Part shown: piece after piece, positions 1-8,600 of the stretch
How positions within the stretch are numbered: position 1 is the stretch's first letter
Layout of the letters: each line of letters opens with the position of its first letter
Assembly: GCA_023230825.1 (NCBI GenBank)
Contig: JALNWO010000045.1
Location: forward strand, 1-11,094
DNA: 11,094 nucleotides
Reading direction: 5' to 3'
Source of the DNA: Acholeplasmataceae bacterium
Lineage (GTDB): Bacteria > Bacillota_I > Bacilli_A > Acholeplasmatales > Acholeplasmataceae
Notes under the pieces: model-generated
Seen by the model: the letters and a program-made list of their open reading frames with translations, nothing else
What the model was told of the DNA's origin: nothing
The model's database searches: none
Translations under genes and position numbers: made by a program

Positions 1-128
1 ATGTTTCTCAATTTCCCGAAGTAAACGGCCATGTCTTTTTTACATACCACACCTTTATCGATGAAGGGAAAACGCGACCCGGCATGGATGAATTAAAAAA
101 ATTACTCTCAAGTGAGGCAAAATCATGA
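1..128 (+). CDS. C-terminal end of an upstream gene, possibly a GHL10-type glycosidase
   Basis: An open frame (codons from position 3) runs into a TGA at 126-128, giving about 41 residues. The start lies outside the window. The stop overlaps the next start codon as ATGA, the same arrangement used further down this operon, which supports a real gene. The visible tail contains SQFPEVNGHVFFTYHTF. This lines up by eye with the end of the second GHL10 domain of the next gene, SQYDEIIGSSFFSHKVL, with S, Q, an aromatic, E, an aliphatic, G and FF in register. I therefore infer that it may be another GHL10/DUF187 protein, without the C-terminal membrane helix its neighbour has. The match is short, so the family call is tentative; that it is a coding tail is more secure. 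Confidence 0.5.
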   Translation, partial: VSQFPEVNGHVFFTYHTFIDEGKTRPGMDELKKLLSSEAKS

Positions 129-3100
129 GAAAAATATTAACCTTTATTTTATTATTAACCGTTGTCTTTCTTTGGGCTACACCTCAAGAAACATACGCTT
201 ATCCTGAACCAAAAGGACTTACATCAGAAACAGAATTTAGAGCAACTTGGCTTTCCCATTTTATAGGTAGCTTACCTGCTTATACAAATGAAGCCAGTTT
301 TAAACAACAAGCTTCAGCAATGCTTGATCATTTAGAACACAACAACATCAACGCGATGATTATTCACTTTCGCACACATAATAATGCGCTTTATAAGTCT
401 GATTTAAATCCCATTGCTAGTTGGTTCTCTCAGGTCAATTTTAATGCGTTTGATCCGATGGAATGGCTGATTGAAGCCGCACACGCAAGAGGGATTGAAT
501 TTCATGCATGGTTGAATCCTTACCGAGTCTTAACAACATACCAAAGTGGTGCACTTCCTCCAGGAAACCCACAAAACGATCCGAATAACTTGTTAACATA
601 TAGTGGCGCGACAATTTTAAACCCAGCGTTACCAAATGTACGCCAACATGTTGTTGATTCGATTTTAGAAATTTTAGAGAGATATGATGTCGATGCGATT
701 CATTTCGATGATTATTTCTACATGAATTTAGGAGCCAATGGCGGTAACATTTTAACAGAACCTGATCAAGATTATTTCCTCCAGAACAATTTAGGTTTTC
801 CCAATACAAAAGCAGGGAAATCAGATTGGCGACGAGAACAAGTTAACTTTTTAATCGAAGATATTTCTGACGCCATTAAAACCTTTAATCAAGACAATGA
901 CCGTTTTGTCCAATTTGGAATTTCTCCAACAGGCATTTATCGTAATGGTGACGGTGTTGTTACATACGATGGCGAAGGAATGCCTATTACAAGCGGCTCT
1001 TTAACACAAGGTCAAGAACACTACGCATCTTATCTTTTTGCCGATTCTTTAAAATGGATTAAAGAAGGTTGGCTTGACTATATTCTTCCTCAAAGCTATT
1101 GGGCTTCAACACATCCAATTGCAGGTTATCCTGAAGTGATGGGTTGGTGGGATAAAGTCGTTCGCTATTTAGATGTTAACTTATACTCCGGTATTGGTGT
1201 TTACATGGCGGATGCAAATCCAGCTTCAGAGGTGTACAGTTGGCGAAACAACCCCAATGAATTTAAAAATCAACTTGCCTTTTTAGAGACGTTAGACAAC
1301 GTTTCTGGTTTTAGCATTTATTCTTATAATATGGTTAGAAGCGAGTATCAAGGTGCTGCCATTGCATCGGCAACCCAAATAAAAAATGCCCGAAGTGCTT
1401 ACTGGCAAAACATCGCGATTTTGCCTGAGATTAAAAGTATGACGCCGGTTCATTTGCCATCAGTCACCAATGTGTTACATAACGCAGGAACGGGTAAGTT
1501 AACGTTTGACGCTCAAGCAGGGGCGAAGTTTTATTATATTTATCGCTCAGATGCGCCCTTAACATATGAAAACGATGAGATTGTCGCAGTCATTCCAAAT
1601 ACAGGTGGACCGACTATTGAATGGAACGCAAACGATTTTAATGCGAGCCATCATTACGGTGTTCGTTCACTATCTGGAACCAATCATTTAAGCCCAGCGT
1701 TTGTAAGCGATGTTTTAGCTCCTACGTATCAGTTTTCGGGAACATTTGATGGGCTAAAATTTACTTCACCAGCGGTTTTAACACTCATCAGTGCAGACGA
1801 CATTGTTTATAGTATGGATGGAGTGATCTGGGAAAATTATACTGAACCAATCAATGTTAACTGGAATGGAAATCATACAATTTATTATAAAGCGATTGAT
1901 CAAGATAGTAATGAATCTAACATTAATATGGTGCATTTTGAAGTTGCGATATTTAATAGTGATGTGCCACAAATTGTTTTAACAGGTGACCAAGAAGGAG
2001 CCAACTATTTAACAGGTGTTTCTGCAACAATTGCATCTGATGAACATGAAGTTTGGTACAAAATTAATTTAGATGGTGCATGGACAAAATATACGACACC
2101 ACTCATTTTCTCGAATGCTGCTTCATATCGTATTGAAGCAAAAACAAAAGATATCAATGGCATTGAATCAACGAGTGTAACCCGAGTCTTTAAAGTTGTT
2201 GAAAAGACGTATCCAGATCCTGCTATTCAAATTCAAGGAACAGGTGAAGCTCCTTATTACCAATCTGTTGATGTCACGATTACAAGTAGCGCTCCAGTTG
2301 TTTCTTATAAAATCAATCAAGGGGCTTATCAAACATATACGGGTCCTTTCACTATTGACATAGATGGCGAGTATACGATTTCAGCACGAAACGAAGATGG
2401 GACGAAAAAGGTGATTACAACATCCTTCACGATTGGTGAAGCGCCACAGACATCATACCCAGCTCCAACTATTACAGTCACTGGTGATGGGGAAGATCCT
2501 TATTTCCAAGCTGTAGAAATTGTCATTGATGGAACAGCTCCATCGATATCTTATCGTATCAATAACGGTGCCTTTCAACCTTATACAGAACCCATTCCTT
2601 TAACAGTAGAAGGAACGTATGTTATTGAAGCACGAAACGAAGATGTTGATAAAATTATCGTCACTAAGACCATTCATATCGATGTGACACCCCCACCAGT
2701 TCCACAAATCGTTATTGATGGAACAAAAGAAGGGAATAACTATGTTAGCGAAACAGAAATCACGCTCTTTACAACAGAAGAGCATGTGACAATCATGTAT
2801 CGTCTTCATAATGGTCGCGTTTGGTCTAGTTGGCAATTATATACAGATCCACTAGAATTAAGTATTAGTGCGAACTATACCATTGAATTTTATGCCATTG
2901 ACCGAGCTTTAAACGAATCAGATAGGGTTGATGAGTTAATCCGGTTAGTAGTTCCCCCTTCAGAAACAAATCAATATGTCATTCGTAACGGAGACACGGT
3001 TAAATACTATCAAACAAACACACCCGTTGAATTACCAACAACATATATTGAAAAAGATGCCGAGATCCGCGCTGTTTGGGTTGCGACTGTTGTCAATATA

Positions 3101-4582
3101 GATATTGGTTTACATGAAAATGAGGTTGCTTATAAAGCAGAAATTATTAGTATATTAGACCGGATGGTAGAATTAAACTTTAACGTAATGTTTTTCCAAA
3201 CCCGGCCAATGAACGATGCTTTCTATGATAGCGAATACGCACCATGGAGCCGTTTCTTAACAGGTAACGAAGGTGAAGATCCTGGTTGGGATGTCCTTCA
3301 ATTTATCTTAGATGAGGCACACTCAAGAAACATTGAAGTTCATGCTTGGTTAAATCCATATCGAGTATCTCAAGGAACCGAAGATAAGGCAACTCAATTA
3401 GATGCTTTAGATAATAAGAACTTCGCGAAGCAAAATCCAAATTTACTCGTTCAAGACCGTAACGGGGCTCTTATTTTAAATCCAGGTGAACCTGAGGTTA
3501 GAAATTACATTTATGATGTCGTTGAAGAACTGATGGAAAAATACAATGTGGATGGTGTTCATTTCGATGACTACTTTTACAGTTATGCTGGAACAGACGA
3601 CACCGAAGATAATGATGCCTATTACCGGACAAAATTAACGGGCGAAAGTAAAGCCGATTGGCGTCGCCGGAATGTTGACATTTTAGTTCAAACACTCCAC
3701 CAAAAGATTCAAAATTATAATATTAACGAAAGTAAAACAGTTAAATTTGGAATTAGCCCTTTTGGCATTTGGGATAACAAATCAAGCAATCCATTGGGCT
3801 CAAATACACAAGGCTTATCAAGCTATTCAGCTCAATATGCGGATTCAAGAAAATGGGTTAAAGAAGGTTGGCTGGATTATATTATGCCGCAACTATATTG
3901 GGAGTTTAACCATTCAGTTGCCAGATTCGCTGATTTAGTTGACTGGTGGGTAGAAACAGTTCAAGGCACAGGTGTTGATTTAATTATTGGCCAAGGTTTC
4001 TATCGTTATGCCGATAACAGTTGGACGGATCCAAGTGAGATAACAGAGCAATTAAGATATATGTCTCAGTACGATGAAATTATCGGAAGTTCTTTCTTTT
4101 CTCATAAAGTTTTAAACAATCCTCACGCTAACGTTGTCCAAGCTCTCGATCGAATCGGTCGTTATTATTGGACTGGACCAGTTGATTTCCCGTGGGAAAC
4201 AGGAATCCATAGTGAAGATAAACCTAATGCACCGACTTATCAAATCAGTGAAGAAGCCAATGCAAATCACGAGTATACGGGTCAAATAACACTTTCATTC
4301 CAAAGTGAAAATGAAGATGATACTATTTACTATCGTCTGAATCAAGGCTCTTGGTTACCATATGAAGGTAATATTGTTATTAATACACCTGGTACCTATC
4401 AAATTGGTTTTAAAACAGTGAGTGCTGGTGGTTTAGAGAGCTTATCACAAACCTTATCAGTTACGATTATTGAAAGAGTAGAGGAAACCTCAACGACAAC
4501 GATTGTCTTAGTCGTCGGCGGTATATCATTAGGGACGATGATTGGTTATATTTTAATTAGAAAGTTTGTGTTAAAAGTATGA
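125..4582 (+). CDS. Membrane-anchored protein with two GHL10 (DUF187) glycoside-hydrolase-like domains and Ig-like repeats
   Basis: The start is supported by GAGG at 114-117 (7-nt spacer) and by a signal peptide (residues 1-25, likely cut after TYA). GHL10 domain A spans about 36-430 and domain B about 975-1345. Both keep the family marks: HAWLNPYR (127 and 1073), LNP followed by VR, HFDDYFY (193 and 1146), FGISP (264 and 1208) and WLDYI.PQ.YW (316 and 1249). Between them lie an Fn3-like stretch (about 440-530) and five OmpL47/chitobiase-C-like units (about 536-943); a sixth follows domain B (1365-1449). A single membrane helix (1460-1478) and a basic tail end the protein, with no LPXTG, so it should sit outside the cell tethered at its C-terminus. 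GHL10 includes E. coli DigH, which cleaves peptide-free peptidoglycan glycans; a glycan substrate is likely, but peptidoglycan is inferred. Domain A lacks the usual D and PWS of the QxRPxxDAxY...PWS region. The protein has no cysteine. It overlaps the next gene by 4 bp. Confidence 0.88.
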   Translation: MRKILTFILLLTVVFLWATPQETYAYPEPKGLTSETEFRATWLSHFIGSLPAYTNEASFKQQASAMLDHLEHNNINAMIIHFRTHNNALYKSDLNPIASWFSQVNFNAFDPMEWLIEAAHARGIEFHAWLNPYRVLTTYQSGALPPGNPQNDPNNLLTYSGATILNPALPNVRQHVVDSILEILERYDVDAIHFDDYFYMNLGANGGNILTEPDQDYFLQNNLGFPNTKAGKSDWRREQVNFLIEDISDAIKTFNQDNDRFVQFGISPTGIYRNGDGVVTYDGEGMPITSGSLTQGQEHYASYLFADSLKWIKEGWLDYILPQSYWASTHPIAGYPEVMGWWDKVVRYLDVNLYSGIGVYMADANPASEVYSWRNNPNEFKNQLAFLETLDNVSGFSIYSYNMVRSEYQGAAIASATQIKNARSAYWQNIAILPEIKSMTPVHLPSVTNVLHNAGTGKLTFDAQAGAKFYYIYRSDAPLTYENDEIVAVIPNTGGPTIEWNANDFNASHHYGVRSLSGTNHLSPAFVSDVLAPTYQFSGTFDGLKFTSPAVLTLISADDIVYSMDGVIWENYTEPINVNWNGNHTIYYKAIDQDSNESNINMVHFEVAIFNSDVPQIVLTGDQEGANYLTGVSATIASDEHEVWYKINLDGAWTKYTTPLIFSNAASYRIEAKTKDINGIESTSVTRVFKVVEKTYPDPAIQIQGTGEAPYYQSVDVTITSSAPVVSYKINQGAYQTYTGPFTIDIDGEYTISARNEDGTKKVITTSFTIGEAPQTSYPAPTITVTGDGEDPYFQAVEIVIDGTAPSISYRINNGAFQPYTEPIPLTVEGTYVIEARNEDVDKIIVTKTIHIDVTPPPVPQIVIDGTKEGNNYVSETEITLFTTEEHVTIMYRLHNGRVWSSWQLYTDPLELSISANYTIEFYAIDRALNESDRVDELIRLVVPPSETNQYVIRNGDTVKYYQTNTPVELPTTYIEKDAEIRAVWVATVVNIDIGLHENEVAYKAEIISILDRMVELNFNVMFFQTRPMNDAFYDSEYAPWSRFLTGNEGEDPGWDVLQFILDEAHSRNIEVHAWLNPYRVSQGTEDKATQLDALDNKNFAKQNPNLLVQDRNGALILNPGEPEVRNYIYDVVEELMEKYNVDGVHFDDYFYSYAGTDDTEDNDAYYRTKLTGESKADWRRRNVDILVQTLHQKIQNYNINESKTVKFGISPFGIWDNKSSNPLGSNTQGLSSYSAQYADSRKWVKEGWLDYIMPQLYWEFNHSVARFADLVDWWVETVQGTGVDLIIGQGFYRYADNSWTDPSEITEQLRYMSQYDEIIGSSFFSHKVLNNPHANVVQALDRIGRYYWTGPVDFPWETGIHSEDKPNAPTYQISEEANANHEYTGQITLSFQSENEDDTIYYRLNQGSWLPYEGNIVINTPGTYQIGFKTVSAGGLESLSQTLSVTIIERVEETSTTTIVLVVGGISLGTMIGYILIRKFVLKV
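2383..2399 (+). repeat. 17-bp direct repeat, copy 1 (in Ig-like unit 3)
   Basis: AGCACGAAACGAAGATG is identical to 2629-2645, 246 bp downstream, in frame. It encodes the ARNED turn of repeat unit 3. The exact nucleotide identity, beyond the protein match, points to a fairly recent unit duplication or to gene conversion. Confidence 0.8.
2629..2645 (+). repeat. 17-bp direct repeat, copy 2 (in Ig-like unit 4)
   Basis: Exact second copy of 2383-2399, encoding the ARNED turn of repeat unit 4. The 246-bp offset equals 82 codons, the full length of one repeat unit plus its linker. Confidence 0.8.
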
Positions 4583-5628
4583 TTCAAGAAATTAAAAAAA
4601 TGCTCAAGGAAGGTGTCGATCAGAAACACTTTCCTGGGGCTCATTTTGGCATTATCAATCGCGGTATCGCGCATGCCAGTTTCGTCGGATACAAACAATT
4701 AGAACCTGAATTAGTCCCCTTAAGCGGTGATGAGATTTATGATGTTGCGTCGCTCACGAAAGTTGTTTCTACAACAACACTCATTTTAAAACTCATCGAA
4801 AACAAGCAATTATCTTTAGATACTTCAGTGTCCTCTGTTTTAAGTTGGTTCCAATATCCTGACATTACAATTTATGACTTAATGACCCATACCTCAGGAC
4901 TACCAGCAGATATTCCTCGAGCAAATACATTAAGAAATCGCGAAGATGTTGTTTTAAAAGTAAAAGCCGCTAAACCACTATATCCTCGTGGACAACATAT
5001 CATTTATTCTGATATTGGCTTTATTTTACTTGGTTTCATTATTGAAGCATTAACTGAAAAGACACTTCACGAAGTATCTCAAGAATGGATTTTTAAACCG
5101 TTAAACATGATAGACACATCCTATGAACCAAACCGAAAACGATGCGCACCGACAGAATTAAGAGAAGATACTGTGTATCAAGGATACTTACAAGGATTGG
5201 TCCACGATGAAAAAGCCTTTGCGTTAGGCTATGCAGGACATGCAGGTCTCTTTTCAACGGTCAATGATTTAATTATTTTTATGCAAGCGATTTTTAAAAA
5301 GGAGTTTGTCTTAAAACCAGAAACAATTGATTTAATGTTTCAGGTCCAAGAAGTGAAGCCACACCCCGAAGGTACCTTTTTAAAACGTGCCCTTGGATGG
5401 GAAAAACCAACACCTGGTGGTTCAACGTCTGATCATGTCGCTTTTGATGAAACCATTACGCATACAGGGTTTACGGGTTGTAACTTATTTATTGATCGAA
5501 AAAATCAAATTGGATTTGTGATGTTGTCAAACGCAGTTCATCCAAAGCGAGAAAATAACCGTTTAATTGGTTATCGCCGGAAAATTGCTAATTTAGTATA
5601 TGAGTTAAGGAGTAAGGAGGAACAATAA
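4579..5628 (+). CDS. Serine hydrolase of the beta-lactamase / class C penicillin-binding protein family, cytoplasmic
   Basis: A 349-aa protein of the Beta-lactamase (PF00144) fold. The nucleophile motif is SLTK (S58, K61). The second motif is YSD (Y143, S144, D145) and the third is HTG (295-297) in place of the KTG of true beta-lactamases, as is common in esterase and peptidase branches. MTHTSGLP (102-109) is a family hallmark. There is no signal peptide or membrane segment, so it should act in the cytoplasm, unlike its exported neighbours. B. subtilis AmiE (YbbE), the muropeptide-rescue amidase, belongs to the same superfamily but is exported; a similar role on imported muropeptides is inference only. 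Other options are an esterase or a D-amino-acid peptidase. The start overlaps the previous stop as ATGA and has no Shine-Dalgarno site in front, so translation is probably coupled. The next ATG (4600) is no better placed. Confidence 0.85.
   Translation: MIQEIKKMLKEGVDQKHFPGAHFGIINRGIAHASFVGYKQLEPELVPLSGDEIYDVASLTKVVSTTTLILKLIENKQLSLDTSVSSVLSWFQYPDITIYDLMTHTSGLPADIPRANTLRNREDVVLKVKAAKPLYPRGQHIIYSDIGFILLGFIIEALTEKTLHEVSQEWIFKPLNMIDTSYEPNRKRCAPTELREDTVYQGYLQGLVHDEKAFALGYAGHAGLFSTVNDLIIFMQAIFKKEFVLKPETIDLMFQVQEVKPHPEGTFLKRALGWEKPTPGGSTSDHVAFDETITHTGFTGCNLFIDRKNQIGFVMLSNAVHPKRENNRLIGYRRKIANLVYELRSKEEQ
5614..5620 (+). promoter_or_regulatory. Ribosome binding site for the amidase lipoprotein gene
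   Basis: AAGGAGG lies inside the last codons of the serine hydrolase gene, 9 nt before the ATG at 5630. It fixes the start of the lipoprotein gene, which is only 1 nt past the previous stop. It contrasts with the absence of such a site before the serine hydrolase, so this gene can be translated independently of its neighbour. Confidence 0.85.
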
Positions 5629-5629
5629 A

Positions 5630-8600
5630 ATGAAGAAAAAAATGCTAATCTTTATTGTCTTGTCCATTTTTAGTTTTGTTTTAATCGCTTGTAAAGACAA
5701 AATTGATATTCAAGTCGATGAAGATGTCTTAACGTTAACCGTTGGTGATACGTATGAAATTGGGTATCAAGCCAACGATGACGTACGTTTTGTCTCAAGT
5801 AATCCAACTTTGATGACAGTTGATGAAGCAGGCAAAGTGACCGCACTAGAAAGTGGCGAAGTTGAAATAAGAATCGTTTCAGTTAAAGATGAAACAATCT
5901 TTGTTTCAGTCATCTTTACGATTCAAGAACAAGCATCTGTAAGTACAACACAGGCTGCTGTTTCAATGCGTGTCGGCAAAACCCATCAACTTGTTGTAGA
6001 GGCGAATACAGCAGTTACATATGTTTCAAGTGATGAAACGGTCCTAACTGTTAGTACTAGTGGTCTTGTGCAAGCTTTAAAAGTAGGTGAAGCCCAAGTC
6101 ACCGTTCGATCAACAAGAGATGAATCAGCGTTTGTTGTAATTACAATCACGGTTCAAAAAGCAATTGTTATTACAGTCCCAGAAACGACGCTGGCTTTAA
6201 ATATTGGTGAAGAGAAAAATGTTGTTTACGAAGCGGAAGACTCTGTTCGTTTTGAATCAAGCAATACATCTATTTTTACAGTGAATAGTGCTGGAAAAGT
6301 CAAAGGTGTTGGTTTAGGAACTGCAACATTGTCGATTATTTCTACTGTTGATGCGTCTGTTTCTGTCACAGTGACAATTAATGTTTCTGGTGTCCCTGTT
6401 GGAAATTCGATTTTAATTACAGGAGCAAACCTACAAAGTTTTTATCAGGATAACCTTTTAACCGCGACCATCTTGCCGGCAGGCGCACCTCAAGCAGTGA
6501 CGTGGGAATCAAGCGATGAAACCATCGCGACAATTACAAATGATGGCATCATTACACCACTTAAAGAAGGCACTGTTATCTTTACTGCAACCGCTGTTCA
6601 AGATGAAAGCTTAACAGAAAGCTTTGAGGTTGAATTTTATAATGCACTAGCTGTGGACCCTAGTCACACCGGCTCAGTGGTTTTTGAAGATAAAACATTT
6701 ACCGAAAATATAGATTTATTCAAAACAATCGAAGATGCGTTAGATGTGGCAACTTCAGGAGCCAAGATTTATTTATTAGCCGGAACTTACGAAGAAAATA
6801 TAGAAATTGATGTCGAAAATATCCATTTAAGTGGAACTGAAAACGCGGAATTTAAAGGGAAAATTACGCAGCTTGCAAGTGGAACACAAATGAGTGGAAT
6901 TGAATTTACCGGACCAGCAAGTATTTCCAGTAACACTCCTTTAGTCGGCTTTGTTTTTGAAAACAATACGGTTAAAAACATTACTTCAAATACAGCCTTT
7001 TTAACTTTAGTTGATGTGAGTTCACTTAACATTAGCAACAACACCTTTACGAACATTCAAAAAGAAGCGATTGTGATTAACGGTTTTCTAGCTGGCGATA
7101 ATCTCATCTTTGAAAATGAACTCATTGGCGCAACCACCGCTTTAGATCTAACGGTTAAAGCAACAGATGATGCCGAAACAACTTTAAAAATTGAACGTAA
7201 CGTAATTAAAGATGTTGTTACAGGGATGACCATTGACACATCCATGAATAACGACTTATATGTTCATGTCCGTTTTAACGAAGTAGAAAACTATTCTGGT
7301 CATGCTGCTAAAACCAATCTTAATCACGGGATTGATTTTACCCTTAATTATTGGGGGAAAGCACAACCCTCAACTGTTGATTTTGTTAACATTACTGATT
7401 ATGAGTTTAGAGGTTATTATAGTACAGCCGCTGAGATCGTTAAGAAAAAAGACTACAAGGAAGGCGTTCCTGTAAAAATTCTAACAAATGATGTAGATGT
7501 TGAATTGTATTTTGGTGATCAATATTTAATTGAAGCTGAAATGTTACCGATTGGCTCAACAGGAAGATTACGTTATATTACAAGTAATCCAGCGGTTGTT
7601 GTCATTCAAGGTGAAGGAAACATCGCGACCTTAAGTAGTGGTCAAGCCATTGTAAGTGTTTTACTTGAAGGAAACTTCCAAGTGAGAGCCCAAATTGATT
7701 TCGCGGTTTTAGTTCTCGATATGATTGAATTAACACCCGAGGATGTAACCCAAACATTAGAAGCTGGCGATAGCTTTGATTTGTTAGCGGAAGTTTATCC
7801 ATATTTGATTGCCGATGAAGACGTTGTCTTTACGACAAGTGACCCAGCGATTGCAACTGTTGTTGCTTATCGTGATGCCAATCAAAAGATGGTTGGAACT
7901 GTCACTTCTCACAAAGCGGGACTTGTTGTCATTACTGCAGCACTTGCTTCAGATCCAACCGTCACCCAAACTTTCACCATTGAGTTTTATGACGAATTAG
8001 ATACTGATAACTTACTTGATCTACTTACTGTTAACCAAGTGAGTTATACAACGCCACATAAGTTTGAAGCTCATGGAATGGGCAGCCCTTATGCTATTTT
8101 CACCTATGAAAGTGTTTCGCGTTATTACTTTGGAGGATATGGATCTAATAATGAGAATGCCCCCACTCAAAGTATTCTCCCCGTAAATGGCTGGCAACGT
8201 TCAGGCCGACCCATGTCACCGATTGATGATTCTCTACCAAAATATAACGACGATAACGTTTATTGGGTAGTCGTTCATGACACCGGAAATAATGCCCAAG
8301 GATCAGGCGCTTTATCCCATTCAAACTATTTATGGAATTTAGTGAATGCAGATGTCGGTCCATATATTTCTTGGCATTTTACGATGGATGATACTCTCCT
8401 CTATCAACACTTACCTGAAATTGAAAGAGCTTATCATGCTGGCGATGGTTCAACCCTTCCATACAAAGGATCTTATTTAGGTGGTGGAAACACCAACGGT
8501 ATTTCGATTGAAACTGCTGTCAGTTATGGCTATGACATTTATCGCATTTGGCAACGCACCGCAAAACTGGTTGCGACCTTATTAGAAAGATACAATTTAC

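Larger units (their letters stand above)
1731..2953 (+). repeat. Five tandem Ig-like (OmpL47/chitobiase C-terminal-like) protein repeats
   Basis: These units encode residues about 536-609, 612-693, 695-770, 777-853 and 856-943 of the tandem GHL10 protein. Each follows the same pattern: an opening strand, often P.I.I.G with a two-residue acidic or glycine turn, then a V.Y.IN.GA...YT.P core, then YTIEA..D at the end. This pattern (a residue string reading like yR.n.g.w..Yt.p, then a .G.ytie..a.D..gn close) is typical of OmpL47-type and CHB_HEX_C-type beta-sandwich domains. They most likely act as a spacer or as carbohydrate-binding modules between the two catalytic domains. Units 3 and 4 are the most alike, offset by exactly 82 residues. 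A sixth, more distant unit lies at about 4217-4471. Confidence 0.7.

Noticed and set aside
441..809. Antisense open frame of 122 codons
   Set aside because: It lies wholly inside GHL10 domain A, whose conserved motifs show the + frame is coding. It has no ribosome site and its product looks low in structure, with many H, R and L.
3747..3938. Out-of-frame + strand open frame
   Set aside because: It is a frame shadow of GHL10 domain B, which keeps FGISP and WLDYI motifs in the main frame.
4484..4582. LPXTG-type sortase anchor at the end of the tandem GHL10 protein
   Set aside because: There is a hydrophobic helix and basic tail, but no LPXTG-like motif before it, so a plain membrane tether fits better.
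8145..8363. Antisense open frame over the start of the amidase domain
   Set aside because: The + strand encodes the zinc ligand H883 and family motifs across this stretch; the reverse frame shows no recognisable feature.
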